DNA of 64,000 nucleotides from Bifidobacterium goeldii (GTDB lineage: Bacteria > Actinomycetota > Actinomycetes > Actinomycetales > Bifidobacteriaceae): NCBI RefSeq assembly GCF_003951095.1, contig NZ_QXGL01000003.1, positions 295,972 to 359,971 on the forward strand, given 5' to 3'. The stretch's first letter is position 1; each line of letters opens with the position of its first letter. A program made the translations under genes and the position numbers. Positions 9,429 to 19,440 of the stretch are shown here, one piece after another. The notes beneath the pieces were generated by a model. That model was not told where the DNA came from, ran no database searches, and saw only the letters and a list, made by a program, of their open reading frames with translations.

Positions 9429-9460
9429 CGCGCTTACCGAATACGGTGAGCGCGTTTTTT
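9429..9460 (+). terminator. Intrinsic terminator after def
   Basis: CGCGCTTACCG at 9429-9439 pairs with CGGTGAGCGCG (one T-G wobble) and is followed by six T. Confidence 0.88.
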
Positions 9461-9670
9461 GTATACGGCGTGTAATATCCTGAAAACTTGTGTGCCACCC
9501 CGGTAAGAAGCGCAGTCGCAGGCGTTTCAAGCCAACCATTATCGTCAACCGGCACACGCCAAAATCGCGTCATGTCCGCGACGGTCTGTGTCGGTCGGCC
9601 GAGCCTTACGGTGAAGCTGCACGCAGACGCGCATGACCAGGCAAGAACCGACAATGAAAGGCAGTGCATC

Positions 9671-10495
9671 ATGGCACAGATCACGATGAGCGAAATGCTC
9701 AAGGCCGGCGTCCACTTCGGTCACCAGACCCGTCGTTGGAATCCGAAGATGAAGCAGTACATCCTGATGGAGCGTAACGGCATCCACATCATCAACCTGT
9801 TCAAGTCCCTTGAGCTGATCGACAAGGCTTACGACTTCATCAAGACCACCGTTGCTCACAACGGCACCGTGCTGTTCGTTGGTACCAAGAAGCAGGCTCA
9901 GGAAGCCGTGCAGACTCAGGCTACCCGCGTGAACATGCCGTACGTGTCCGAGCGTTGGCTGGGCGGTATGCTGACCAACTTCCAGACCGTTTCCAAGCGC
10001 GTGAACCGTCTCAAGGAACTCGAAGAGATGGACTTCTCTGACGTGCACGGCTCCGGCCTGACCAAGAAGGAGCTCCTCCTGCTCGAGCGCGAGAAGGACA
10101 AGCTCAACAAGCAGCTCGGCGGTATCCGCAACATGAACCGCACCCCGTCCGCCATGTTCGTGGTCGACATCAACAAGGAAGCCCTGGCCGTTGAAGAAGC
10201 TCACAAGCTGGGCATCCCGGTCGTGGCTCTGGTTGACACCAACACTGATCCCGAGGCTGTGGATTACCCGATCCCGGCCAACGACGACGCTATCCGCGGC
10301 ATCGAGCTGCTGACCGGCCTGATGGCCGACGCTGTGGCCGATGGTCTGCTGGAGCGCGCTGGCAAGGCCGAGAAGGCTGAAGGCGCCGCTGAAGCTGAGC
10401 AGCCGATGGCTGCCTGGGAGAAGGAGCTCCTCACTGAGGGCGCTTCCCAGGAAGCTCCTGCCGCTGCTGCTGAAGGCGAAGCCAAGGCCGAGTGA
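9671..10495 (+). CDS. rpsB: 30S ribosomal protein S2
   Basis: This 274-residue protein binds the 30S subunit body near the mRNA exit. The family start [27 protein letters not shown] fixes translation at 9671, with GAAAGG upstream. The core ends near residue 235 and is followed by an Ala/Glu-rich tail typical of actinobacterial S2. Codon choice is strongly biased, as expected for high expression. The order rpsB-tsf is nearly universal; 73 bases separate them here. The 210-base 5' region between the def terminator and the ATG has no clear gene. Confidence 0.98.
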   Translation: MAQITMSEMLKAGVHFGHQTRRWNPKMKQYILMERNGIHIINLFKSLELIDKAYDFIKTTVAHNGTVLFVGTKKQAQEAVQTQATRVNMPYVSERWLGGMLTNFQTVSKRVNRLKELEEMDFSDVHGSGLTKKELLLLEREKDKLNKQLGGIRNMNRTPSAMFVVDINKEALAVEEAHKLGIPVVALVDTNTDPEAVDYPIPANDDAIRGIELLTGLMADAVADGLLERAGKAEKAEGAAEAEQPMAAWEKELLTEGASQEAPAAAAEGEAKAE

Positions 10496-10568
10496 CCATC
10501 CACCCTGTAGTATGGGAGGTGCAAACGCCTCCCATACGCGGGGCACACTGTAACTGAGGAGATAATCA

Positions 10569-11420
10569 ATGGCAGCAATCACTGCAGCTTTGATCAAGCA
10601 GGTGCGCGAGGAAACCGGCGCCGGCATGATGGACGTTAAGAAGGCTCTGACCGAGGCCGAGGGTGACGTCGCCCGCGCTAAGGAAATCATTCGTGCCAAG
10701 GGCATTCAGGCCGCTGGTAAGCGCGAAGGCCGTAAGGCTCAGGAAGGTACCATCGCTTCCAAGGTCATCAAGACCGCTGAAGGCGAGACTGGTTACGCCG
10801 TCGAGCTGAACTCTGAGACTGACTTCGTGGCCAAGACCCCGAAGTTCGTTGAGTTTGCTGACACCGTGCTCGGCTACGCTGTGGCCGCTGGTGCTAACAA
10901 CGCTGACGAGCTGCTGGCCGCTTCCGCTGAGGAAGGCACCGTTAAGGAAGCCATCGAAGAAGCCGCCGCTCTGTTCGGCGAGCACGTCAAGGTGGGCCAG
11001 TTCGCTAAGATCTCTGGCGAGCACGTCGAGATCTACGCTCACAAGAAGTCCGCTGAGATGCCGCCGAGCATCGTCGCCATGATCGCCACCGACGAAGCCG
11101 GTGCCGCTGTGGCTCACGAAGCCGCTCTGCAGATCTCCGCGATGGGCGCTAAGTGGCTGACCCGTGAGGACGTGCCGGCTGAGGTCGTCGAGTCCGAGCG
11201 TCGCGTGGCTACCGAGAAGTCCCTGGCTGAAGGCAAGCCGGAGAAGATCGTTCCGAAGATCGTTGAAGGTCGTCTGAACGCTTTCTACAAGGAAGTCGTG
11301 CTGCTCGAGCAGCCGTTCGTCAAGGATCCGTCCAAGACTGTCGGCAAGCTGTTCGAGGAAGTGGGCGGCAAGGCTGTGGCTTTCGCTCGCGTCGAGGTTG
11401 GCAAGGGCGAGGAGGAGTGA
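10569..11420 (+). CDS. tsf: Translation elongation factor Ts
   Basis: This 283-residue guanine-nucleotide exchange factor for EF-Tu is complete. The N-terminal UBA-like domain has VREETGAGMMDVKKAL near residue 12, and the core has the family signature NSETDFVAKTPKF near residue 80. CTGAGGAGA precedes the ATG. Codon use is highly biased. It is co-transcribed with rpsB and closed by a strong terminator. Confidence 0.98.
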   Translation: MAAITAALIKQVREETGAGMMDVKKALTEAEGDVARAKEIIRAKGIQAAGKREGRKAQEGTIASKVIKTAEGETGYAVELNSETDFVAKTPKFVEFADTVLGYAVAAGANNADELLAASAEEGTVKEAIEEAAALFGEHVKVGQFAKISGEHVEIYAHKKSAEMPPSIVAMIATDEAGAAVAHEAALQISAMGAKWLTREDVPAEVVESERRVATEKSLAEGKPEKIVPKIVEGRLNAFYKEVVLLEQPFVKDPSKTVGKLFEEVGGKAVAFARVEVGKGEEE

Positions 11421-11513
11421 GCCTCAAGGCTTACTTCACTCAATCCAGTCACATAGTCGCATGATCGAGCCAAGGATGTTTAGTATCCTGCTCGGTCACC
11501 AGACACGCTGATG

Positions 11514-11552
11514 AAACGGCGGTTCGCAAATTGGCGGACCGCCGTTTTGTAT
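11514..11552 (+). terminator. Intrinsic terminator after rpsB-tsf
   Basis: AAACGGCGGT pairs with ACCGCCGTTTT, with an inner CGC/GCG extension, and is followed by T-rich sequence. A second, imperfect hairpin lies just upstream at about 11463-11497. Confidence 0.85.
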
Positions 11553-11628
11553 GACGGGCATAGTGCACGCTGCACGCACGCGTACCGTATAGGTTTGGCA
11601 GCAAGTGCCAGATGAGAGGGGAAGAACA

Positions 11629-12333
11629 ATGAGCGAACACATTTCAACAGTGATGGGCGATGGCTCAGTACGACCAACATATAGCCGTCATGCATGGCCG
11701 AAGAACCGAATCAATGCTGCACAAGCAGATTTGCGCGTGCTGATGATGCCTGGCACTGGCTACAACTGCGATCGGCCGCTGCTGTATTACGCAGCCACCG
11801 CGTTAGTCGAAAACGGATGGTATGCAGATCGTCTCGACGTCAACGCTAACCTTTCGAAAACGCCGGCTCCGCAGATTTTCGCAATGCTGTCTGGCGCAGT
11901 AGATGAGTGGCTTACGCAAGTGCAGCACGACGCTGAACAGGCCGGCCGTGCAATGCCCCGTACACTCGTAGTGGCTAAATCACTGTCCACGTTTATTCAA
12001 CCGCACGTGGCTTCAATTGGCGTGCCAATGGCACTGCTCACTCCCGTGTTCTCGCCCGCAGATTTTGACCCAGCGCATTCGGTTATTCCAGTACCGGGAG
12101 ATGCTGACTTCCATGTAGGCAGTGCGCCAGAACCGCTTATCTGCGCTGGTACTGCCGACCCACTGTACAACGGGGATCGTGCGCGACGACTCAGCGGACT
12201 GATTCATGAATACGCGGATGCGAATCATTCCATTGAAGTGCCAGGTGACTGGCAGCGTTCAATGACATATCTACATGATGTGACGCAGGCTGTAGTCGAT
12301 TATGCGCGCACAATAGCACGTTATACGCGTTAA
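11629..12333 (+). CDS. Alpha/beta-hydrolase-like protein of unknown role
   Basis: This 234-residue protein has GAGGGGAAG upstream of the ATG. The pattern suggests an alpha/beta-hydrolase fold: a first strand ending in RVLMMPGTGYNCDRP, a VVAKSLSTF segment near residue 120 that looks like a degenerate nucleophile elbow (A-K-S-L-S in place of G-x-S-x-G), ICAGTADPLY near 170 where the acid Asp is expected, and NHSIEVPGDW near 200 where the His is expected. No substrate can be inferred. It sits between the tsf terminator and pyrH and has no partner. Confidence 0.72.
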   Translation: MSEHISTVMGDGSVRPTYSRHAWPKNRINAAQADLRVLMMPGTGYNCDRPLLYYAATALVENGWYADRLDVNANLSKTPAPQIFAMLSGAVDEWLTQVQHDAEQAGRAMPRTLVVAKSLSTFIQPHVASIGVPMALLTPVFSPADFDPAHSVIPVPGDADFHVGSAPEPLICAGTADPLYNGDRARRLSGLIHEYADANHSIEVPGDWQRSMTYLHDVTQAVVDYARTIARYTR

Positions 12334-12444
12334 CGGGTGTCGCAGCTCACCACTGTCGTTGTTAACGGATAGGCTGATAAACGGTACATTTCGCGGTTTC
12401 GCGGGCTCACAAGGCAGCGAAACAGACGATAGGAAAGGCTGTTT

Positions 12445-13194
12445 ATGGCAGGCGCAGAAGCAAACGATAAGCCCCGTAGGGTACTGCTCAAGCTGTCCGG
12501 TGAAGCATTCGGCGGCGGCAAGGTCGGTATCGACACGCACGTGATTCGTCGTATTGCAGAGGAAATTGTTCCCGCAGTACATCAGGGCGTGCAGGTGGCC
12601 ATTGTGGTTGGTGGCGGAAACTTCTTCCGTGGTGCCGAACTGCAGCAGGCTGGTATCGACCGCTCTCGTGGCGACTACATGGGTATGCTCGGCACGGTGA
12701 TGAACTGCTTGGCTCTGCAAGATTTCTTGGAGCAGGAGGGTCAGGCTACCCGCGTACAGACTGCCATTACTATGGGCCAGGTTGCTGAGCCGTACATTCC
12801 GCTCAAGGCTATTCGTCATCTTGAAAAGGGCCGTGTGGTGATCTTTGGCGCTGGCGCTGGTATGCCTTACTTCTCCACTGATACGGTTTCGATTCAGCGT
12901 TCGCTGGAAATCCACTGCGATGAAGTGCTTATGGGTAAGAACGGTGTCGATGGCGTCTACACTGCCGACCCGCGCAAGGATGAGCATGCGAAGCGTTTTG
13001 AAACGTTGAGCTACAACCGTGCACTGGTTGACAATCTTGCTGTCATGGATGCTTCTGCACTGTCGATGGCTCGCGACAATAAGATGCGTATTCGTGTCTT
13101 CGGCCTTGAAGGCGCTGGCAACGTGACTCGCGCTCTGGTAGGCGAGGAAATCGGCACGCTCGTGTCTACGGCGAGCTCGACGCTGGCTGAGTAA
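12445..13194 (+). CDS. pyrH: UMP kinase
   Basis: This 249-residue bacterial UMP kinase of the amino-acid kinase fold makes UDP from UMP and ATP and is usually inhibited by UTP. Motifs are [12 protein letters not shown] at the N-terminus, [10 protein letters not shown] near residue 55, and the C-terminal nucleotide site [16 protein letters not shown] near 175. AGGAAAGG precedes the start. It is followed 88 bases later by frr, the usual bacterial order. Confidence 0.97.
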   Translation: MAGAEANDKPRRVLLKLSGEAFGGGKVGIDTHVIRRIAEEIVPAVHQGVQVAIVVGGGNFFRGAELQQAGIDRSRGDYMGMLGTVMNCLALQDFLEQEGQATRVQTAITMGQVAEPYIPLKAIRHLEKGRVVIFGAGAGMPYFSTDTVSIQRSLEIHCDEVLMGKNGVDGVYTADPRKDEHAKRFETLSYNRALVDNLAVMDASALSMARDNKMRIRVFGLEGAGNVTRALVGEEIGTLVSTASSTLAE

Positions 13195-13282
13195 GCACAG
13201 CGAACACCGTTTGATTCGTGTAGCAACCGCACGGAATCATTGATCATAATTTCAACGAAGAAACACAACATAAGGAGAACAC

Positions 13283-13837
13283 ATGGCTAACGTCGTCGAT
13301 CAGGCCAAGGAACAGATGCTCAAGACTATTGAGAACACCAAGGAGAACTTCTCTGGTATTCGCACTGGCCGCGCAAACCCGGCTCTGCTCAATGGCATCA
13401 CTGTTGAATCCTATGGCATGACGATGCCGCTCAAGTCTGTCGCCACTATTGGCGTGCCTGAGCCGCGTACGCTGTCCGTTACCCCGTTCGATCCGTCGCA
13501 GGCCAACGCAGTAGAGAAGGCACTGCGTGACTCCGATCTCGGTGCGAGCCCGCGTCGCGATGGCAACGTGATCCGTTTGACGATGCCGGAGCTCACCGAG
13601 GAGCGCCGCAAGGAGTATGTCAAGCTCGCGAAGACCAAGTCCGAAGAGGGCAAGGTTGCGGTGCGCAACATTCGCCGCAAGACCAAGGAGTCCATCGATA
13701 AGGGCGTTAAGGATGGCGACATGGGCGAAGACGAGGGCGATCGTCTGCTCAAGGAGCTTGACAAGGTCACCAAGCAGATCACGGATCAGCTTGATGAGCT
13801 GCTTGAAACCAAGCAGAAGGAGATCATGGAGGTCTGA
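13283..13837 (+). CDS. frr: Ribosome recycling factor
   Basis: This 184-residue protein splits post-termination ribosomes with EF-G. The family landmarks are the N-terminal long helix (QMLKTIENTKENFSGIRTGRANPALL), the beta domain (TVESYGMTMPLKSVATIGVPEPR) and the C-terminal helices with RRKTKESIDKGVKDG. AAGGAGA lies seven bases before the ATG. The length is typical. Confidence 0.98.
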   Translation: MANVVDQAKEQMLKTIENTKENFSGIRTGRANPALLNGITVESYGMTMPLKSVATIGVPEPRTLSVTPFDPSQANAVEKALRDSDLGASPRRDGNVIRLTMPELTEERRKEYVKLAKTKSEEGKVAVRNIRRKTKESIDKGVKDGDMGEDEGDRLLKELDKVTKQITDQLDELLETKQKEIMEV

Positions 13838-13928
13838 GTGACTTCCGCAACCCTTATCGGTGATGCTCGCGAGCGAACTGAAGGGTTGCTCAAGGCGTGA
13901 ATAGTCTTACGCCTCATACTGCATGTGG

Positions 13929-13960
13929 ACCGGATGCGGAGCGTGTGCGCCGCGTCCGGT
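13929..13960. terminator. Hairpin between frr and cdsA
   Basis: ACCGGATGCGG at 13929-13939 pairs with CCGCGTCCGGT at 13950-13960 through one wobble. No strong T-run follows, so it may be partial termination or an mRNA stability element. Confidence 0.45.
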
Positions 13961-14003
13961 TCGCTAGTATTCGTGGGATCGTGCGTGATACGGGGAGAGG
14001 ACC

Positions 14004-14990
14004 ATGGAACGCGGCGAACAGCTTCATGAGGAGGCCGAAGAGGCCCTGAAGAACATCAACAAGAAGACCGGGCGTAACATGCCGCAGGCTATTGGTACTG
14101 CGGTGGTGCTTATTGCCGTTATTCTGGCCTGCTTGCTGATTCGCATTGACTTGTTTGTGCTGCTGATTGTTGTGTTTATGGTGCTCGCATTGTGGGAGCT
14201 GCGCGTCGACTTTGCTACCGCAGGCTTGCATATACCGGTAGTTGTGTTGTGGGTCTGCTCGTCAGCGATTCTGTTAGGCACGTATTACAGTCGATATCAT
14301 TTCAGCACCATGGCGTTGCTGACGATGGTCTCGTTGATTCTGGTATCGATTTGCGCTACTGCCAAATTCAGTTTTGGCAACCGGCTGTCACTTGCCGTAG
14401 CTTCTAAACTGTCTGCGACTGATGCTTCTGCGCGTGAAGAATCCTCCTTCAATCATGCTGAAGGCGAACTGCATCACAGCCGTCTTTCGCATGTGGCAGT
14501 TTCTGTGCTTACGGTGCTGTACATTCCAGTGTTAGCCAGCTGCATCGTATTGTCGCTCGTGTTCAACGGCCACCCAGTCGCACACGCGATTATGCTCGTG
14601 TTTTTGCCTGCGTTGAGCGATACTGGTGGCTTGTTCTTTGGCGCATGGCTGGGCCGGCACAAGCTGTCGCCACGCATTTCACCAAAGAAGTCTGTTGAAG
14701 GATTGCTCGGCTCGATCCTGTTTGCTGGCATTGGTGCACTCGCAGTGTTCTTGTGCACCTATGATGCTTCGGTATGGGCGGTCCGCTGGTGGGTGCCGAT
14801 TGTCACGGGCGTACTGGTTGGTGTTGTCGGAACCTTTGGCGATTTGTGCGCGTCTATGTTGAAACGCGATATTGGTATTAAAGATATGGGCCACCTGCTC
14901 AAAGGCCACGGCGGTGTTATGGACCGTGTGGATTCGATTCTGATGTGCGCACCATTCTTGACACTGCTGTTATGGGCAACTGGCCTGTGA
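14004..14990 (+). CDS. cdsA: Phosphatidate cytidylyltransferase (CDP-diglyceride synthase)
   Basis: This 328-residue integral membrane enzyme makes CDP-diacylglycerol from phosphatidic acid and CTP, the entry to bacterial phospholipids. After a charged N-terminal region come about eight hydrophobic segments. The family signature is complete near the C-terminus: SMLKRDIGIKDMGHLLKGHG, continuing with GVMDR. The conserved DTGGLFFGAWLGRHKL precedes it. GGGGAGAG lies before the start. It continues the pyrH-frr-cdsA-rlmN order common in Gram-positive bacteria. Confidence 0.96.
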   Translation: MERGEQLHEEAEEALKNINKKTGRNMPQAIGTAVVLIAVILACLLIRIDLFVLLIVVFMVLALWELRVDFATAGLHIPVVVLWVCSSAILLGTYYSRYHFSTMALLTMVSLILVSICATAKFSFGNRLSLAVASKLSATDASAREESSFNHAEGELHHSRLSHVAVSVLTVLYIPVLASCIVLSLVFNGHPVAHAIMLVFLPALSDTGGLFFGAWLGRHKLSPRISPKKSVEGLLGSILFAGIGALAVFLCTYDASVWAVRWWVPIVTGVLVGVVGTFGDLCASMLKRDIGIKDMGHLLKGHGGVMDRVDSILMCAPFLTLLLWATGL

Positions 14991-15040
14991 GCGGCTGATA
15001 CAAGAACCAGATGACAATGGACAATACAAGGATGCGAGAG

Positions 15041-16252
15041 ATGACTGAACGCCCAGAAACAACATCCGCTACACCATCTAGCGAAGCGCCTGAAAGTGGC
15101 ATCACTCCGGGCGATAAAGCCGCTTTTCGCGACGTACTGTCGAAAGATCATGCGCGCCGCGGCAAGCCGCCCGTGCATTTAACTGATATGGATGAGCAGA
15201 CGCGTATTGCGCGCGCTCAGGAGCTCGGCTTGCCAAAATTCCGTGTCAAGCAGCTCGCGAATCATTATTTTGGCCGTTTAGAAACAGAACCGGAAGCGTT
15301 CACTGACCTGCCGGCCGCACGCCGAGAAGACATCGTCTCGGCGTTCTTCCCAACGCTTATTGAGCAGACTGCGCAGCAAGTTGCGGATCAGGGTACGACT
15401 ATCAAAACGCTGTGGCGTCTGTTCGATGGCTCTCATATTGAATCGGTGCTTATGCGTTATCCAAACCGCACAACCCTGTGTATTTCCTCGCAGGTTGGTT
15501 GTGGCATGGGCTGCCCGTTCTGTGCAACCGGAAAACTTGGTTTGACACGTAACATGTCTACCGGTGAAATTCTTGAACAGGTGCGTGCTGCAGCTCGCAT
15601 GACCCGTGATGGTGAGATTGCAGGCGGCCCAGGCCGGTTGAGCAATATCGTGTTTATGGGTATGGGCGAACCAATGGGCAACTATAAGTCTGTGCTCTCT
15701 GCCGTGCGGCAAATTAGTGCAATGCCACCAGAAGGTTTTGGTATTTCAGCTCGCAATATCACGGTGTCAACGGTTGGCGTGGTTCCTGGTATTAGAAAGC
15801 TTGCGGCTGAAGGTATTCCAGTACGGTTGGCTGTTTCTTTGCATGCGCCGAGCGACGAATTACGTGATGAGCTCGTTCCAATGAATCGTCGTTTCAACAC
15901 CACGCAAGTGCTTGATGCTGCGCACGATTACTTCCTGGCTTCTAAGCGTCGTGTCAGCATTGAATACGCGCTGATGCGTGGTATTAACGATCAAGCTGAG
16001 CATGCGCGCCTGCTGGCGAAGCGACTCAATCATTATGGTGATGATTGGGCGCATGTGAATCCAATTCCGCTCAACCCGATCGAAGGTTCGCGTTGGACCG
16101 CGTCTAAACCAGAAGATGAGCAGCGTTTTCTTGACATTCTGCATGCGGCGGGCATTACTGCCACATTGCGCGATACGCGCGGCTCTGACATTGATGGCGC
16201 ATGCGGTCAGCTTGCTGCAAAAACGCGTGAATCGTTCCGTCAAGCTTCATAA
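15041..16252 (+). CDS. rlmN: 23S rRNA (adenine2503-C2)/tRNA methyltransferase RlmN
   Basis: This radical-SAM methyltransferase modifies A2503 of 23S rRNA and A37 of some tRNAs. The iron-sulfur motif is CGMGCPFC, in QVGCGMGCPFCATGK; the SAM-binding GMGEPMGNY and the late catalytic Cys in GACGQLAAK are also present. In-frame ATGs at 15011, 15032 and 15041 are possible; 15041 (403 residues) has AAGGA at the best distance, so I chose it. Both the mechanistic Cys residues and the cluster ligands are intact. Confidence 0.95.
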   Translation: MTERPETTSATPSSEAPESGITPGDKAAFRDVLSKDHARRGKPPVHLTDMDEQTRIARAQELGLPKFRVKQLANHYFGRLETEPEAFTDLPAARREDIVSAFFPTLIEQTAQQVADQGTTIKTLWRLFDGSHIESVLMRYPNRTTLCISSQVGCGMGCPFCATGKLGLTRNMSTGEILEQVRAAARMTRDGEIAGGPGRLSNIVFMGMGEPMGNYKSVLSAVRQISAMPPEGFGISARNITVSTVGVVPGIRKLAAEGIPVRLAVSLHAPSDELRDELVPMNRRFNTTQVLDAAHDYFLASKRRVSIEYALMRGINDQAEHARLLAKRLNHYGDDWAHVNPIPLNPIEGSRWTASKPEDEQRFLDILHAAGITATLRDTRGSDIDGACGQLAAKTRESFRQAS

Positions 16253-16398
16253 GGGTGTGTGCAACAGGCGCACGATGCCATCGTGATTCCATGTACCGGA
16301 ATAAGCCTGATCAAGCGTAACGTGCAGCCGCTACCCTTAAGAGGCGAAAGTTACAAGCAATAGACGTACAGTCACTAACCGAGCGTGAGGGGAGCATC

Positions 16399-17172
16399 AT
16401 GTCGCTGGCAGTCCGAGTCATTCCTTGTTTGGACGTCGACGCAGGGCGCGTGGTGAAAGGCGTGCATTTTGAGAATCTGCGTGACGCCGGCGACCCGGTC
16501 GAACTGGCGGGCGAGTACTTCCGACAGGGCGCTGATGAGCTCACGTTCTTGGATGTCACAGCCTCCAGCTCGCACCGTCAAACAATGATTGATGTCGTCA
16601 GCCGCACAGCCGAACAGGTGTTCATCCCCATGACTGTTGGCGGTGGCGTGCGCACGCCGGAAGATGTTGATTCGCTGCTGCGCTGCGGCGCTGACAAAGT
16701 AGGCGTGAACACTGCGGCGATTAACGATCCGACGCTGATTAGTCGTGTTGCTGAACGTTTCGGCAATCAGGTGCTGGTGTTGTCGGTTGATGCCCGTCGC
16801 GAGCGTGGCGAACAACATACGCAATCCGGTTTCGAAGTCACTACTATGGGCGGCCGCAAGTCGACTGGTATTGATGCAATTTGGTGGGCGAAACGCGCTG
16901 AAGAACTTGGCGCTGGTGAAATCCTGTTGAATTCAATGGATGCTGATGGCACGCAGGAAGGCTTCGACCTTGACATGATTCGTGCTGTGCGCCGCGAAGT
17001 GAAGATTCCGATTATCGCTTCTGGCGGTGCTGGCAAAGCATCAGACTTTCCGCCGGCTATTGCGGCTGGTGCTGACGCTGTACTTGCAGCATCAATCTTC
17101 CATTACGGTAAGGTCACTATCGGTGAAGTAAAGCAGGCGCTGAAGGCAGCCGGCTACACGGTACGACTGTAA
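16399..17172 (+). CDS. hisF: Imidazole glycerol phosphate synthase cyclase subunit
   Basis: This 257-residue (beta-alpha)8 barrel forms imidazole glycerol phosphate and AICAR from PRFAR, using ammonia from HisH. The two catalytic Asp are in [12 protein letters not shown] (Asp11) and LSVDARRE. Phosphate loops are VGGGVRTP and [19 protein letters not shown] precedes the ATG. The partner hisH is not in this window, so histidine genes are split. The gene order hisF-hisI-trpE is common in actinobacteria. Confidence 0.97.
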   Translation: MSLAVRVIPCLDVDAGRVVKGVHFENLRDAGDPVELAGEYFRQGADELTFLDVTASSSHRQTMIDVVSRTAEQVFIPMTVGGGVRTPEDVDSLLRCGADKVGVNTAAINDPTLISRVAERFGNQVLVLSVDARRERGEQHTQSGFEVTTMGGRKSTGIDAIWWAKRAEELGAGEILLNSMDADGTQEGFDLDMIRAVRREVKIPIIASGGAGKASDFPPAIAAGADAVLAASIFHYGKVTIGEVKQALKAAGYTVRL

Positions 17173-17238
17173 CTCACCGGTAACTGCAGAAGAACTGCGC
17201 AATCAAAGCAATCACAAGCAAAGAGGATCCACAAGGAT

Positions 17239-17652
17239 ATGGCAAACGAGGCAACGGATACGTACGATAATGCTGTTGAACTTGATCCGCGTATTGCGGC
17301 AAGGTTGAAGCGTGACGCTCAAGGTTTAGTTGCTGCGGTTATTCAGCAGTATGACACTCACGAAGTGCTCATGGTCGGTTACATGAATGATGAAGCGTTG
17401 CGCCGCACGCTCACGACTGGCCGCGTAACCTTCTGGTCGCGTTCTCGTCAAGAGTATTGGCGTAAAGGCGACACTTCCGGCCACGTGCAATACGTAAAGT
17501 CGCTGGCCTTGGACTGTGATGGCGACGCCATTCTTGTAGAAGTTGATCAGGTGGGAGCTGCCTGCCATACGGGTAAACGTTCCTGCTTTGAAGAAGGCGG
17601 TCAGCTGCCAGTTGTTGTAGGCAATCGCGAGGCCGATCAGGAGAACGAGTGA
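17239..17652 (+). CDS. hisI: Phosphoribosyl-AMP cyclohydrolase
   Basis: This 137-residue single-domain enzyme opens the purine ring of PR-AMP in histidine synthesis. It has the zinc Cys and metal residues in [20 protein letters not shown] and [10 protein letters not shown], and the HisI core [19 protein letters not shown]. The HisE pyrophosphohydrolase domain is absent, so a separate hisE is expected elsewhere. Its stop overlaps the trpE start. Confidence 0.97.
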   Translation: MANEATDTYDNAVELDPRIAARLKRDAQGLVAAVIQQYDTHEVLMVGYMNDEALRRTLTTGRVTFWSRSRQEYWRKGDTSGHVQYVKSLALDCDGDAILVEVDQVGAACHTGKRSCFEEGGQLPVVVGNREADQENE

Positions 17653-19313
17653 TGAGTGCTGCGGCGAGTGCGGGCAGCGAAAGCAAGGAGAGCGGTATAA
17701 CTATGAGCGGTGTGGCAAACGATCAGTCAGACAATGCGATGCAGCAGTCTCGAGCCGATGCGACATGCAGTGTTGAACATCTCAACTGGGGCGGCACTTG
17801 GCCTGACCGCGCAGAGTTTCACCGTCTTGCTGACGCTGGTTTCCGCGTGATTCCCATTGTGCGACGTTTACTTGCAGATTCGCTCACACCGGTCGGTTTT
17901 TATGAACGTCTTGCTGGCGGGCGTTCTGGCACGTTCATTCTTGAATCTGCAGAATACGGCGGCTCGTGGAGCCGATACAGTTTTATTGGCGTTAATTCTA
18001 TTGCCCAATTGCGCTCTGATCATGGCAAAGCAAACTGGCTGGGCAAGGTGCCGGTTGGTGTGCCGCGTGAAGGCGATGTTGTTGAGGTTGCACATGCTGC
18101 TCTGAAAACGTTGAAGGCGCCGCATGTAAAGGGTTTACCAAATCTGACGAGTGGCTTAGTTGGCTCAGTTGGTTGGGATGCGATTCGTCATTGGGAGCCT
18201 ACGCTGCGCGGTAGTGCACCTGATGAGACTGGTCAACCAGAACTAGCATTGGCATTGGCTACTGATATTGCCGTGGTTGATCACGTTTCTGGTTCGGTAT
18301 GGCTGATTGCCAACGCAGTGAACGTTGACGATAAGCCTACGCGCGCTGACGCTGCCTATGATGAGGCGATTAAGCGACTGGCAGACATGCAGCGTAAAGC
18401 TGCGACTCCTGTTGAAGGCGAAGCGCGAGTCAGCATGTTGGACACCAGTGTTCAGCAGCCTGAGCTTCGTTTCCGCACGCCGAAGGCTGACTATGAGCGT
18501 TGGGTGGAAGAAACGAAGCGTCACATTGTTGATGGTGACGTGTTCCAAACGGTGATTTCGCAGCGACTCGATCTTGACTCGCCAGCTGACCCGTTTGATG
18601 TATACCGCGTACTGCGAACGCTCAACCCCAGCCCGTACATGTATTTCATGACGTTGACTGACGCTGAAGGCCGCGATTTCAACGTGATCGGCTCAAGCCC
18701 GGAAACCCTGATTAAGGTGGACAATGGTCATGCGATGACCTTCCCAATTGCAGGGTCTCGCCCGCGCGGCGCTACTCCTGAAGAGGATGAGCGTCTTGCT
18801 AAGGAGCTGCTTGCTGACCCGAAGGAATGCAGCGAGCATATTATGCTCGTTGACTTGTCGCGCAATGATTTGAGCAAGGTGTGCTTGCCGCAAAGCGTGG
18901 AAGTCGTCAAGCTGATGGACATCAAGCGTTTTAGCCATATCATGCATATTTGTTCGACAGTGACTGGCACGGTTGATCCGAAGTTGACTGCGTTTGACGT
19001 GTTCATGTCAGCGTTCCCAGCAGGTACCTTGTCTGGTGCGCCTAAGCCTCGCGCAGTGGAGATTATCGACGAGCTGGAAGCTGCTGATCGTGGTATTTAT
19101 GGCGGCACCGTCGGCTATTTCGATTTCTCAGGCAACATGGATATGGCTATTGCGATTCGTACCGCATTCTTGCGCAACCATGAGGCTAGCGTGCAGGCTG
19201 GTGCTGGTATTGTGCTTGACTCGGTGCCTGCCACCGAATGGCAAGAGACTCGTAACAAGGCTGAAGCGAGTGTTGAAGCTATTCAAATTGCCGCGCAGCT
19301 CAAGAGCCTGTAA
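17652..19313 (+). CDS. trpE: Anthranilate synthase component I
   Basis: This 553-residue enzyme converts chorismate to anthranilate with the glutaminase TrpG. It has the feedback motif near the N-terminus (FILESAEYGGSWSRYSFIG) and the chorismate-binding block IGSSPETLI, then IAGSRPRGATPEEDE, HIMLVDLSRNDL, and SAFPAGTLSGAPKPRA. Translation probably starts at the ATG overlapping the hisI stop by one base, with AGGAG eight bases upstream; a GTG at 17649 and an ATG at 17704 are alternatives. The trpG partner is not in the window. Confidence 0.96.
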   Translation: MSAAASAGSESKESGITMSGVANDQSDNAMQQSRADATCSVEHLNWGGTWPDRAEFHRLADAGFRVIPIVRRLLADSLTPVGFYERLAGGRSGTFILESAEYGGSWSRYSFIGVNSIAQLRSDHGKANWLGKVPVGVPREGDVVEVAHAALKTLKAPHVKGLPNLTSGLVGSVGWDAIRHWEPTLRGSAPDETGQPELALALATDIAVVDHVSGSVWLIANAVNVDDKPTRADAAYDEAIKRLADMQRKAATPVEGEARVSMLDTSVQQPELRFRTPKADYERWVEETKRHIVDGDVFQTVISQRLDLDSPADPFDVYRVLRTLNPSPYMYFMTLTDAEGRDFNVIGSSPETLIKVDNGHAMTFPIAGSRPRGATPEEDERLAKELLADPKECSEHIMLVDLSRNDLSKVCLPQSVEVVKLMDIKRFSHIMHICSTVTGTVDPKLTAFDVFMSAFPAGTLSGAPKPRAVEIIDELEAADRGIYGGTVGYFDFSGNMDMAIAIRTAFLRNHEASVQAGAGIVLDSVPATEWQETRNKAEASVEAIQIAAQLKSL

Positions 19314-19348
19314 CCATGTAATACGCAGATGATGTTCTGCGAAGAGTA

Positions 19349-19391
19349 GCCGTGTGGGTGCATGCCGTTAAAAGGTATGCACCCACACGGC
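19349..19391 (+). terminator. 18-bp hairpin after trpE
   Basis: The arms at 19349-19366 and 19374-19391 pair over 18 bp with one wobble and a seven-base loop. No T-run follows. It marks the left edge of the glycan island. Confidence 0.65.
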
Positions 19392-19431
19392 ATCTGTGGC
19401 TAGTAGGGGAGATCTGTGGCTAGTAGGGGAG
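19392..19431. repeat. Exact 20-bp tandem duplication
   Basis: ATCTGTGGCTAGTAGGGGAG occurs twice head to tail (19392-19411, 19412-19431), between the trpE hairpin and the end of the convergent LacI gene. Confidence 0.9.
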
Positions 19432-19440
19432 TGAGTGACC

